Origin: Saccharina japonica
Taxonomy: Eukaryota; Sar; Phaeophyceae; Laminariales; Laminariaceae
Reading direction: 5' to 3'
Assembly (NCBI GenBank): GCA_008828725.1
Contig: MEHQ01002958.1
Coordinates: forward strand, 1 to 64,000
Length of the DNA stretch: 64,000 bases
The notes under the pieces were generated by a model, which ran no database searches, was not told where the DNA came from, and worked only from the letters and a program-made list of their open reading frames with translations. This document shows positions 1-12,100 of this stretch, one piece after another. A program made the position numbers and the translations under genes. Numbering within the stretch: the first letter of the stretch is position 1; every line of letters starts with the position of its first letter.

Positions 1-540
1 CGAAGAAAACAAAACACGAACAAGACCGAGAAAAACAAAAACAAAAACAAGAAAAACAGAAATGCGTAAAGTATGGGGACGTACGGGAGGGGAAAGATGA
101 TGTGCCACACGTTTAGTGCCTTATCGATTCAAATGTCACGGAGTACGAGGGAGTCAAATGTATGGTAAGATTCCGCACTGTAAATCGATGGTAGTCGAGT
201 TTACGTCACTGGGGTTATGTTTTATAAAAATACGAATTTAGGGATTAGTTTTGAAGAACCCCAAAATTTGCAAGTACGATATCAGGTCGTGACAGATATT
301 GGGCGTAGGCAGTGCAAGGCCGGTCGTGCCAGTACAATTAGAAGTACCGGAAACACGGCAGTTTGGCGAGCTTTAAAATATATATTTAAAGAGAAAAAAA
401 ATGCAGCATGCCGGCACTGGGTAGTTGCTCAAAGTATCGGGCGAAAGAAAAACAAAAACGGGGCAGCACCAAGTTTTGGAAACGAGGAATGGCTTATGCC
501 CGCAATTTTGAAGATCGACGCACATATCGGTTTTTCGAGA
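1..540. other. No gene recognised
   Basis: AT-rich sequence with a short A-rich start. An open frame at 217-555 shows no domain, composition or context that supports it as a gene. Confidence 0.5.
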
Positions 541-850
541 GTCATCATGCTCTGATAGCAGTTTGTTGCTCTAACGATACACGTTAACAGTCATTCGTTT
601 AACCTACGGTGCTGCATGAGATGAGAATAGTCATGCTCTGATAGCAGTTTGTTGCTCTGATGATACACGTTAATAGTCAATCGTTTTACCTCCAGTGCTC
701 GCTTGATTTATGTGTATGATGGACAGCAGAAATAAATATTAATAGTGACAATTAGAGACGGGCGCACATTTAGAAGTCAGTACACGGACACTGGTTGTGG
801 CGGGTGTAGTCAATCTTAACCTACGGTGCTGCATGAGAATAGTCATGCTC

Positions 851-985
851 TCCCAGCATGAACCATAGTGGGGGGGGAGGGACAAGAGCCTACTTGGTGA
901 CCCAGAATCTGAGTTACGACTAGGGAGGGAGAAAGACAGAAGTGCGAAGATAATAAAAGGGATGGAAAAAACAAACAAAAACAAC
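851..985 (+). repeat. SINE 3' fragment
   Basis: Only the 3' body: GTGGGGGGGGAGGGACAAG, TGAGTTACGACTAGGGAGG, GAAGATAATAAAAGGGATGG, then an A-rich tail. It matches the bodies of the full-length copies elsewhere in the window. Confidence 0.75.
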
Positions 986-1035
986 ATGATGAGATGAGAA
1001 TAGTCATGCTCTCCCAGCATGATATGAGAACAGTC

Positions 1036-1235
1036 ATGCACAATTCGATGCGAGTCGACGAGGGAAGGAAAGGCTGAAGTCTTCTCGCGATAAAAATGCA
1101 AGGCAAGAACCGTAGTGGGGGAGGAGGGAGAGGAGCCTACTTTGTGACCCCGGATCTGAGTTACGACTAGGGAGGAGAGAGAAAGGAAGGGCGAAGATAA
1201 TAAATGGGATGGACAAAAAAAACAAAAAAAAAAAA
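1036..1235 (+). repeat. SINE fragment (body and A-rich tail)
   Basis: Begins CACAATTCGATGCGAGTCGA and continues through the conserved body to GGGATGGACAAAAAAAAC. The tRNA-like head is missing. Confidence 0.8.
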
Positions 1236-1789
1236 GCATGAGATGATAATAGTCATACTCTGATAGCAGTTAATAGTCAATCGTTTATCCTATGGTGCTG
1301 CATGATATGATAATAGTCATGGTCTGATAGCAGTTAATAGTCTGTTGCTCGGACGATACACTCTGTAGAGAGTCATCATGCTCAGATAGCAGTTTGTTGC
1401 TCTGACGATACATGTTAATAGTCAATCGTTCAACCTACGGTGCTGCATGAGATGAGAATAGTCATGCTCTGACAGCAGTTTGTTGCTCTGACGATACACG
1501 TTAATATCCAATCGTTTTACCTCCGGTGCTTGTTCGGCCGTCACGGTAAAATGGATGGTAAGTTAATTCCGCTTGATTTAAGTATTACGATGTTGAAACA
1601 ATACACCGCGCAGACTTTCAGCTCTTTTGGCTGACGGGCTACCCTTGGCTATCCTCTTCGCTCCCTCGTCCTCTCCCACCATATACCTGGTATACGTATG
1701 TACGTGTCGTATAGTTGATGCGTCACCTGTTATTTTTTTTTACCTGGCACATTGTACCTGGTATATATATAAATACGTGTGGGTGTGCG

Positions 1790-1960
1790 TTCTTCACTCC
1801 TTTCTACCCGTCTACATCCAGGTACCAGTTATGTGGTCACAAAACTACGACACAGAGATGCTACGCTGCAGTGCAGAAAGCAGAGTAGACTATGCAATGC
1901 CATACTCGTATACGACAGATACCTGCGACCGAAGTATCCCAGTCAGCTTGCAAAGATGGG
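1790..1960 (+). repeat. Dispersed repeat R fragment
   Basis: Carries TTTCTACCCGTCTACATCCA, GTACCAGTTATGTGGTCAC and CAGAAAGCAGAGTAGAC. Related sequence is at 2905-3075 (+), about 5300-5515 (-), 22405-22546 (-) and 28045-28100. No protein recognised. Confidence 0.65.
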
Positions 1961-2261
1961 TTTCGACTACTACTGCTGTTGCATGTATGCGGAGAACAAA
2001 TCTGCAGCTGCAGAATTCAGGGAGTGTGTCTTATGTCCTTCTGGGCGGTACTACAGCGTAAACAGAAGGAATAACAATTTGACGTATATATATAGCGGTG
2101 ATATCGCTTGGCACACAGGTGGGATTAATGTTAACAGTATGTTTTTGGTACCTTTATTATGGTTGATGCACCTGGCAGCAGGTAGCATATAGGTGTACAT
2201 CATATACCTGGTATGATGCTACTCCTGTAGACTATATACGTACGAGTATACTGCGGTATGT

Positions 2262-2550
2262 ACGTGCCTTGCATTCTTATCGCGAGAAACATTCAGCACT
2301 TTCTTCCCTCGTCGACTTGCGTCGGATTCGCATTTTTTTTTTATTTCATCCCATTTATTATCTTCGCCCTTCATTTCTCTCCTTCCTACTAAAAAAGTCG
2401 TAACTCAGCCTCACTACGGTGCTTGTCTTGCATTTTTATCGCGAGAATAAAGCATCACTTTCTTCCCTACTTGCGTCGGATTCCGCCTACCCACGCCACG
2501 AAGGCGCTCTGAGCAATTAATTGGTTTCTTTTTATTTTTTTCAAATATAT
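2262..2550 (-). repeat. Two SINE fragments in tandem, reverse orientation
   Basis: Reverse complements of the SINE body occur twice (CATTTATTATCTTCGCCC, and two copies of TTATCGCGAGAA with CTTTCTTCCCT), ending in a T-rich tract at 2528-2548. Both lack a recognisable tRNA-like head. Confidence 0.65.
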
Positions 2551-2904
2551 AGTAAAAACGGTGGGACCACACCCCCTGAATCTGGTCGGAGTCTGTTAAC
2601 TCTCGTTATCAACCAATAATGCCGTTAGCACACCCCGTCGTTGTCACACCCTCTCGTTACCACACCCCCTGGCTGCAGGGCTCTCGTGCATGGTGTTTAT
2701 CACCGGGGATGCCTTAGATAGCACACCCCTCCACAACAGCACACCCGGTGATAATAAGTTTAAATGCCAAAATGTTATCACCGGGGTGTGCTTTCTTCCG
2801 TGTTATACGGTATATTATGTTACAGCGTTTTGAAAAATGCATTAATCAAAAGACCCCCCCCCCTGCGCAGACAAGGTTGTTGTGAGCTGACGCTAATCGC
2901 TTAA
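2551..2904. other. Non-coding, CACACCCC-rich
   Basis: Repeated CACACCCC-type words and the inverted words ATCACCGGGG / CCCGGTGAT near 2701, 2747 and 2779 suggest an old degraded element. No coding signal. Confidence 0.4.
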
Positions 2905-3075
2905 TGGTGTTCACATTAAACCTCCCTTTCTACCCGTCGACATCCAGCACACCCAGTGTCCATGCCGATTCTTCATCCTCAAAAGGTACCAGTTCTGTGG
3001 TCACAAAATTACGACACAGACATACTGCGCTCAGTGCAGGACGCAGAGCAGACAATAATGCAATGCTAACCCCCA
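2905..3075 (+). repeat. Dispersed repeat R fragment
   Basis: TTTCTACCCGTCGACATCCA, AGTGTCCATGCCGATTCTTC and GTACCAGTTCTGTGGTCAC match the reverse copy at about 5300-5515. Confidence 0.65.
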
Positions 3076-4204
3076 GAACTGGTACGAGCTGGGCCAGCCA
3101 TAAAACGGATTTTCTGTTGTGAGCTTCTAGCGTCGCCAATTTTGCGAGTTAGACTGAGAAATTTGGCAGAGATGATCCTGACATATTATTGGAGATGCAA
3201 TAAAAACAGTATATGAACTTTCCTCAACTTAAAAAAAAACCGACTCGATTTCGCCGAGATATCCGCGAAAACCCAAAAGTACCAAAAACTCTGTTTTTTT
3301 ACCAGATTTCGACGCTAATTTCACATAACAGCTAAAAAAATCGCCATTCCCGATCAAGCTGAAATTTGTTGTAGACAATGCTTGAGACACAAGGAGACGA
3401 TCGATGCAAGTTGCATTGCCCAATTCATCGCCCATCAAGAGATACAACAAAAAAACGATTCTTTACTGAAAACAAGTAATTACGAAAACGGCAGTTTTAC
3501 TGCGATGCCCCGCTCAATTTTTCACTTTTCGAACTGATTTTTTCACCACGTATTTGAAACACACATGCGAATGTACTCCGTGTCATCCCTTTTTTTTCTT
3601 TTTTTTTTCGGACTAGTTATGACCACTTTTTCATTTTATGGATCGTTGGATCGGTCATATATCCTGAAGAAAAACAAAACAAAAAAAGTGATGACATCGA
3701 AAAGGTTGATTGATACTTAAGGAACACCGTGTCAAACACTCACGTCAAAACACACATTATTGAGCGGGGCATAGCCGATTGACTGTTCTAGCAGAGTCTT
3801 GGCTGGCCCAGCTCGTACCTCTCTAGGATGAAGAATCAGAACGATACGCACCATATTTTGAATACATATCAACGAGCACCATGTTGTTTTGTCCATGGGC
3901 GCTGCTGTTGCACAGCCTTTATCTTTGGTTGGCGAAATAAAAGTCGGGAAGACAAAAGGGCCACAAAGTGTTACGATAACGTTTGTCTGGTCTCAAACAC
4001 CTGAAAAATACATTACTCACAAGATCCCCCCCCCCCCGCAAGTAGATTGTTTGCGCTGAAAACCCGTGCTTTCCACCCGTCGACAGCACACCCAGCAGTC
4101 AGCAGTGTCTGTGGCGATTCTTCACCCACAAAAAAAACACAACCAAACTGAGAACAGCGCTCGATTGCATTTCATCGATGGCAATAACAATATTAATATT
4201 ATCG
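3076..4204. other. No gene recognised
   Basis: AT-rich with several homopolymer runs. A few words of repeat R recur near 3810-3840 and 4065-4130. Confidence 0.4.
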
Positions 4205-4285
4205 TATTTTTATTATTATTATCTTTGCCATCCGACAATGTGCAGCATGAGCTTCAACAGTGATCACTCATAACATTCCCTAAAG
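4205..4285 (+). repeat. Dispersed repeat fragment
   Basis: CTTTGCCATCCGACAATGTG and AGTGATCACTCATAACA recur at 19568-19625 (+) and, in reverse, at 59695-59750. Confidence 0.6.
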
Positions 4286-4537
4286 CTACAGTATTCGTAT
4301 TTATTATTAATAATAGGAATATTCAAAATATGAAACATAAAATCTCGTCCAGGCTGGGGTTCTTACTTGATAGAGGGTGCGTTCTGTACTAACTTTAAGA
4401 GATAACGACTCCCGTATATACGCTTTTTTCGGCCCTAAAAATTTAGCCTTGCTTTCTTATCAACCAGTTTCTTGCTATTTATGTATCCATGAGAGTCCAT
4501 TTCTATTCATTTTTTTTTTTTTTTTTTTGGATGTCGC

Positions 4538-5515
4538 ATCTCTGGGAGAAGCACGACACTTTCTTTTATTTTGTCATGCTTTTGTTTGGTTGCTTGATTG
4601 TTGATTCGCTTCAGTATGTTTGTTTTTGGCAGCGGCCAAAAACAGGTAAACCTGGTCGGGGCCAAAAACAGGTACATACTAAAATCATGTTTAAAACGCA
4701 CCCCACCAACCTGCCGTTCCTTGCAACGCAAAGTAGAGTTTTTTCATATTATTCGTGCTCGCCCGGTGGCTACGTATACGAGTAGCTGCTATTAATAGTA
4801 CGAGGAACGAACGCCTGCTGCTGGATTCTCCCTTCTCAGCTTGCGACACGCCTGGTATTCCAAGTCAACCACAATCCCGAAGGGGAGCCTTCTATGTCGT
4901 ATTATTTCGGCGGAGGTGTGCAGGCAGATATGTGTGTCGCTCGAGTGGCGTGTGGGGCGAGGTGCGAAGGGAGGAGGGGGTCTCCGCGTACGTCGGCATT
5001 TGTATAGGGGGCATAGGGTGGAACTATGAAGGGCTTAAAAACGACAAAAAAAAGGTGAAAGTCAAGCAGAGTAGACAAAATCAGGTATACCTGGGCTTTA
5101 AAGAGGCAAAAACAGGTACAACGAGTTTTGGACCAATGGCAGGGCACGTAGAGTGCGTTTTTTACTTGCGTTTAAGTATGTAACTGTTTTTGGCCGCAAA
5201 CGGACCAGGTATACCTTTGTTTGGCCGCTGCCCTTTGTTTTTTATTATTTTTCCTTTTTCGCTTTTTCTTCTTTCTTTCTATTTTTTCTCTTGCATGCAT
5301 CTGGATTGCTAGCAGGGTAGGTCTTGCCTGTCGTATATGGCATTGCATTGTCTGCTCTGCTTACTGCACTGAGCGTAGTATCTCTGTATCGTAGTTTTGT
5401 GACCACATAACTGGTACCATTTTAGGATAAAGAATCGGCACGGACACTGGGTGTGCTGGATGTCGACGGGTAGAAAGGATGGTTTTAATGTGAAGAACAC
5501 ACACACACGTACGGA
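4538..5515 (-). repeat. Dispersed repeat R, long copy split by a transposon
   Basis: Left part 4538-4627 (GGGAGAAGCACGACACTTTC ... GATTGTTGATTCGCTTCAGT) and right part 5234-5515 (CTTGCATGCATCTGGATTGC ... GTCGACGGGTAGAAAGGATG) are continuous in an uninterrupted relative at 22272-22546. The 605-bp insertion is described separately. Confidence 0.7.
4628..5233. mobile_element. Inverted-repeat transposon, non-autonomous, 605-606 bp
   Basis: Left end GGCAGCGGCCAAAAACAGGT and the reverse complement of the right end GGCAGCGGCCAAACAAAGGT form terminal inverted repeats running on into ACCTGGT. TTTGTTTTT flanks it at 4619-4627 and 5234-5242, a 9-bp duplication, although it lies in T-rich DNA. The related repeat at 22272-22546 lacks the insertion, giving an empty site. 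No transposase. A 9-bp duplication suggests a Mutator-like origin. Confidence 0.72.
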
Positions 5516-5685
5516 CTGCAGTATCGTAATACAGTATATATAAATTCACACCTCGGGTAGAGTTATAATAACATCTAAAAACATATTAAAAAATATAATA
5601 AGTACTCGTATCCATACATGTATACCGACACCCCCGTCTCCCCACACGTCATCGACACCCTATAATATCTCCTCAATCAAGTATT
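5516..5685. other. Upstream region of the P450 gene
   Basis: AT-rich; no promoter motif can be assigned. The repeat R copy ends about 170 bases before the first ATG, so the promoter is short or overlaps the repeat. Confidence 0.35.
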
Positions 5686-6129
5686 ATGATGGCCCGACGT
5701 CTTTCTTGCGCCGCTTTAATCACAGCCAATCAGTGCACCTTTGCCTTCTTGTCGCCTCGAAGCCTGCTTGCGCCGGCCGCCACTTCCCATTGTTCTGCAT
5801 CCCGCTGCATCACCTCTTCCGGTTTTTTTTCCTCAGGACAGAAGGCGCAGGGTTCGACGCAAACCAAGATGGCCGCCGCTGCCCCCGAAAACGACGAAGG
5901 GAGTATCCTCGAGCCTCAGGGCAAGCATTACTCATGGTACTCGTTGAAGCCGCTCACCGAGGCCGGGGAATGGGGTGCCACACCAGGCGCGTACTTCAAC
6001 AAGTGCAAGGAAGCTAACGGAGGCGCTTCTGTCTACAAGATGCACCCCGGGCTGGCCTGCATCGCGCTGACCGACCATGCGAGCGGGAAGTGGTTCTTCG
6101 AGCAGCCGGATACCGTGCTCGATCGACAG
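5686..6129 (+). CDS. P450 exon 1: putative plastid presequence and N-terminal P450 region
   Basis: Starts at ATG 5686 and ends in phase 0 at CAG|GTGAGA. Residues 1-60 are Ser/Ala/Arg-rich with a hydrophobic stretch (LSCAALITANQCTFAFL) and an Ala20-Phe21 junction, as in heterokont plastid presequences. Residues from about 62 (MAAAAPENDEG) onward are the mature-type P450 N-terminus (SWYSLKPLTEAGEWG, then VYKMHPGLACIALTDH). A second ATG at 5869 is preceded by a possible splice acceptor (a T-rich tract ending CAG at 5836), so a shorter form without the presequence cannot be excluded. Neither start has transcript support here. Confidence 0.8.
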
Positions 6130-9100
6130 GTGAGACCGGTCACTCTCGACGCGCGGGGAGGTAGGCGGCGCAAAACAGAGCAGGTACGCAGGGCGTCACG
6201 AATGTGAGCAGATAAGTGCCCTGCGTGAATGGTACGTCGTGCAGTTGTAGTAAGGTGCAACGTGGCGGACATGAAGTCTCCCTGAAGAGACTGCTGTCTT
6301 GCATGCACAGAATAGTGACTGCTGTGACGGAGTTGCCTCGACCAATCATACCTTGCCATGCCGAGTCGTCTAGCTTGGCGCTTTTTTTGGGCATGTGAGA
6401 AATTTGGGTTGCTCTCTTTCGTGTACGTACGCAGTAGGGGTATGATAGTCTGCAGAGTTCAATACGATCCGATTCGTGGTCCACGTATATTGCACAAATT
6501 CAACAAACGACAGCAGCTATAATATAGCTGTAAACTGTGAGATGGAGGATTTCGTCGACACTCATCTTTCCAAGCTGCGTGGTATACTTCGATCGCGCGA
6601 ACCGCAGGGTTTGGGGGCATATGAAGTATACTCGTATACCAGGTAGGCTATATATTATAGAGCAATAACCTAAAACGGGTACACCCGCACCGGTTGGAGT
6701 CAAAAACGGGTACAGCATGGCATCGAGTCAAAACACCACATCCCACCAGCCATCCCGGGATAGATGGGCCAAAATCAAATCGTGCCCGTTTCCGAGGGGT
6801 ACGTAGTGACAACCGGGCACCCCTGTCGGCGCCCAATTATACACGTTTAAACGTGTCCAGATTATGTTTGGAGGGCTCAGGTCCGGGTGGGACCGGGAGC
6901 AGGGTCGGAGGTGTTTAGAGGCAGAGGGTTCTGGCGGCAAGCATGTGTGTTTTACTTGGTCTCAGCATGTACCTGACATTCACCCTACCTATTCGTACCA
7001 CAGAAGCAGTCTTAATACTGCATCATCAGTGGTTTCATATGTACATGTCAGGCATGTTGATCCTGCTGTGCAGAGCACGGACGACATCGACCCGTGGCGT
7101 GCGGACGAACATTATTTTTTTGCTGACAAATAATTCGTTTTTTCCCCTGAATTTGTTGTTGGGTCTGTGTGGACGACGTCACTGGTTTTGTAGGGAGACG
7201 CGGCAGAGATGGCGGATACCCCGGGTGCCTTAACTGTGTGCCTGATCGTGGAAGACCCCTTCAATGTGGAACGATTCCTAATCAGTGTCGATGTTTACAA
7301 TGCTGTGCCTAACACAGACGTTCAGGATAGATTCGGGTAATTGTCAATGGACATGATGGCTTTGGTTGGCTGTTCTTTTTCACTTTGTGCCCGCGGACTG
7401 TCATTCTGGCAGCACTTCAGACAGCAGCTGCGTGCTCCATCTTGTTCCCACGCCTACCGTTTGTTTTTGTACAGACAGCACTTCAGACAGTAGTTACGCT
7501 GTAGTCGGCAAATTCATTGGTAAAGAGTGGGAGGGGGGGGGGTGGACGATGCTGCTGTAGTCGAATGGAGATTGCGGGCGTGTAGTTCAGTTTTGGACAC
7601 GCATGACATGCTCTAGGGATTTTAGGTGTACCTCTTCGGACTTGTGTATCCTTTCCCTCCTAGGTGTGCGTGTTCTTTAGGATCCTCTGATGGCTCTACA
7701 ATCTAGCACTTTTTTTGTGACCACGGGCCGTGATCTTGCTAGATCAGACTATAGGGATTAGCAACTGAGACGAGTTTAATGTGAAGACAACAACAACAAC
7801 AACAACAACAACAACTACGTATGTATTTACATATTATTCAACATATATTAAAAAAATAAAAAACAACATCTGTGAGCTCGAGGATTTCGTCGAAGCTCAT
7901 CTTTGCTAGCTGAGTGTGATACTTCGATCGCGCGTACTTACGGATTTTATATGTCCTCATGTAGGATGTACATCCCGTATGAAGGGGACACAATCTGAGG
8001 CTGTAGAATCATATATACAACAGCGGTGTATCTATAGGTGGATGGTCGCATAAATATCACTCTGAAGACGTACGAGTGGGTGCGTAAACTGGTTGAATTA
8101 AATTTGAGTGAATTGTGAAAAAGCTTGGAAAAAATATAACATCGAAAGAGCGGCCGCAGAAGCAGTGGAGAGAGAGGCACACTGTAGGCAAGTGGTGTAA
8201 GCAAAATGCATAACCAAGAACGGTTGAAAGCCACGCATAATAGGCATTTTACAGTTGTACCCGGGACATTTTCTCTAAAAAATGGGTACAATTTATTTTA
8301 GGCCAAGCGCGTGGCTCGCTGGGTGTATTTTTCACTTGATTCCAGCCTGTACCCGTTCTTGAGTGAAAACCAACCGGGTATACGAGCTGGTCCCAGGAAG
8401 AAACATAAGATTCCATCTTCGCAACTTTGCACGCTGTTTTTGAGAGTTTGAAAACGAAATTTGGCAGGGGTGTTCTTGACAAAACTACGAAGGGCTCCAG
8501 AACTGGTCTTTTTTATGTTCGTGTTTTTTACCTCTGTACGTAGTATTTTTCGATTTTCGCGGATTTTTTTCAACCTTGACGCAAAATAAATAATGATTTT
8601 GTATTTTTCAAAAATGACCAGTTTTGGAGCCCTTCGTAATGTAGTGAAGAACAACCTCGCCAAGTTTTGTTCCGCATCTCTTGAAAACCAGGGTGCAAAA
8701 GTGATTTTCGCGAAGTGTATTTGTTTCCCTAGGGTTTCAAATTTGCTTAATGCATTATCCTGGTAATTTAGCAGGCGCTTCTTACCACAGCCTGATAGGC
8801 TCGCAGGAAGCAAAAATGTGACATGTGTACGTCTTCCCCTTGTTGATGATATCCTGTCAAGATTTCTAAAGTCGAATTAGTCGGCGTATTGACCGATATA
8901 TGGCCTGAATACGATTATATTGGTTTTACTTGGTATTGGATTACTGCAGGAAAGCTATTCCCTATGGAATAACGCTTCCCTACGGAATACGAATATGACA
9001 ATATCTCGCGAACTACAACTCGTGAGCCAAAAATCTATTCACCGATGTGTTCCCCTTGGTGATGCCGTGATGTTGATGCATGTAGTGTTCAAAAAAGTAA

Positions 9101-12100
9101 TGTATTCCGTTTTTTTCCCCCGAAGAAGCTATCGTATGTTTCTCTCTGAAACCAGCTCGTACCCGGTTTTAGTTATTGCCCCATATTATGTGTAGCTGCA
9201 TGATTTTGTATGATATATTAATATGTGTGCACAAGTTTCCTAAGTGTGTGGTGTCGTTTTCTTTTTTTTTTTGTGCGCCCTTCAAGGGCGCACAAAAAAA
9301 AAAGTTATCGACACCCCCCCCCCCCCCCCCGTATATTGGAGGGAAGAAACCGGACCGTTGTGATCCCAGAAAACAGTATGTCAAGTTTTTTTTATTACCC
9401 CACCAGCGAAACAAAATAGGGGGGGTCTCTAAAACTAAGTTAAAAATGGGAACAAAAAATGAAAAAAAAATGTTTTCGCTCATTTCGTCCTGTGATCACA
9501 GCGATCCGGTTTGTTTTTCATTCTGACCTTCATACGTGTGTGGTGTCGTTTTCTCTTTTTTTTGTTACGCCCTGGGCGACCGCCTATACCTTTCTACTGA
9601 ACCACATGCGGACAAACCAACTTCTCCTTTCCTTTTATTGATAAAACACCCAGTAGTTAATCGACTACTTTGTGAAGTCAACTCACCATGTACGACTTCT
9701 TCTGCTGTTGTTGCTGCTGTTGCCACCACCGCAGGGTTCCATTGATAAGCGGCTGCAGTGTGTGCCTGGTGTCTACACGAAATACACCTACCTGGTCTGG
9801 TACCAGAGAGGTCCGGTACCAGAGACTACAACGTACATACTTCCGAGTACGTATCGTATGTACAATTTTCGTCCATGAGAACGAATATGGTTGAATTTAC
9901 GCTCGAGGGCCATCGCATAACATTGTAAGTAGTATCCCAAAAAACGGATTAAAAACACTTATTTTAATATTTTAATACATCATGACCTGTTTGACGCATC
10001 GAGGCAATATTTTTTACATTAATGAGTACACGTCAACTCCAAAAGGAAAAAACGACAACTTAAAAAGGAGATCAACTATTTGGAGTACTCTTAAGTATTG
10101 TATTTAAAAGGAGCAGTCCTTCGTAATGTATGAATGGATTAATTTATTAACTACTTCACAGGGATGAGTATGCCTTCAACCCGCTGAACATACCTCTACA
10201 ATTCAAAATTACACGTGCGAGCGACTCTGCATTTCTACTTCAGCTCGTAAGGAAGTTATACCCAGGTGAGAAGAGCCGCACTTCCGCCCACACACGTGGA
10301 CATTCGGCTATACCCTGTGGACACCCTGTCAGGGTCGGCACCCTGTGATGACCCTGTGACGACCCTGTACAGGGTGTCGAACCCTGTACAGGGTATGCTG
10401 TGACACCCTGCCAAGGTCAACACCCTGTGCAGGGTACACTCAACAGACCCTGCACAAGGTGAAGACCTTGGCAAGGTGTTGGGGAGAGACCCTGCACAGG
10501 GTCTGCACCCTGTACAGGGTCTGGAGGCCTTACCTTGACAGGGGCGATACCCTGTACAGGGTCAATCACGGAGACCTACACCCTGTACAGGGTTTGGAGG
10601 GCTTACCTTGACAGGGTCGATACCCTGTACAGGGTCAATCACGGAGACCTTAACAGGGTCTACACCCTGTACAGGGTCAGCCAAGGACACCCTTTCCAAG
10701 GTTGGGACCTTGACAGGGTCTTGTGCAAGCGAACCCTGCACTAGGTAGGATGACACCCTACCCTGTAAGGGTCTGAAGGGCTTACCTTGACAGGGTTCGT
10801 ACCCTGTACAGGGTCAATCATGCAGACCTTGACAGGGTTTACACCTTGTGCAGGGTCGATAACAGGAACCTTGCAATAGGTGCACAGACATCTCACCCTG
10901 TTAGGGTCTGGAGGGCTCACCTTGGCAGAGTGCAATACCCTGTACAGGGTCAATAATTCAGACCTTGACAGGGTCTACACCCTGTTGTACAGGGTCGAAA
11001 ACAGGAACCTTGCAATAAGTACACAGACACCTCACCCTGTCAGGGTCTGGAGGGCTCACCTTGGCAGGGTGCAAGACCCTGTACAGGGTCAATCAGGCAG
11101 ACCTTGACAGGGTCCACACCCTGTAAAGGGTCAACACTAAAGACCCTGACGAGGTTGGGACATTGTCACGGAATTTAGCTTCGAAACCTAGGTACACAGA
11201 CACCCCACCCTGTTAGGATCTGGAGGGTTTACCTTGGCAGGGTCAACACCCTGTACAGGGTCAATCATGCAGACCTTGACATGACCAACACCCTGAACAG
11301 CGTCAACAGTAAACACCCTGTGCACGTTAAGGCCTTGGCAGGGTCATCTATATATTATGGGACCTTGCAATAGACCGACCCTGTGAGGGTCTAAATGTCG
11401 TACCTTGACAGGGTGCATACCCTGTAAAGGGTCAATCATACAGACCCTAATAGCTATGCAGCTCAAGGCCCTTGCCAGCAGGGTCTGTGCACAGGAACCT
11501 TGGACTACGTATATAGCTCTCAGTGTCTTGTACCACAAGGAGTTCATACCCTGCACAGTGTTACTAGCCTTAGACCCTGTACCAGGGTGTACGGTGTAGC
11601 CCGAAAAAAGCTCCAACGAGAAAATTCTGAAAAAATATTTTCTGAAAATATTCTGAAAATTTGAAATTTGGCTTTTCGCCCCGTTTGGGGCTGATAAAAA
11701 TTGTCGAAACCCCTGTTTTTTTCGAGCGTTGTGCCGTTGGGTTGGTACGCATTTCGATTTATCGCTGCTTCGAACGAATGCCGTAGGCACCAACCAACGG
11801 CGCTCAAGTTGGTAGGAGCTCCGATCACCGAGGAGTAGCCAAGCGCGAATCTGTGGGAGGGCTGGTATGGGGGGTCTTGGTTACTAAACCATGCGCACTG
11901 GAGAAGGCTGGCTGTGGTGGGGTTTGGACCCACACGACTATTTTTCGAAGGGATGATGCTTTTTTTTTTACTGTCGCAGACGTGTTGTATCGACCCGCGG
12001 CGGCAAAGCTAGGTGATCGGACTTGCACGGCGACGATGAGCGGACAGCACCAGGGCTATCGGCACTTCTACCATGGTGAGGGTTTGCGAGTTGGCTCAAC

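Larger units (their letters stand above)
541..1545 (+). repeat. Irregular tandem array, unit about 75-85 bp, with two SINE pieces inserted
   Basis: The motif ATAGTCATGCTCTGATAGCA followed by TTTGTTGCTCTGACGATACA and GTTAATAGTCAATCGTTT recurs at about 543, 630, 835, 1000, 1250, 1310, 1375 and 1455. Some copies are truncated, and some are separated by SINE 3' pieces at 851-985 and 1036-1235. Confidence 0.75.

Noticed and set aside
8298-8813. 171-codon minus-strand frame
   Set aside because: It overlaps an inverted repeat and has no family likeness; composition is like non-coding AT-rich DNA.
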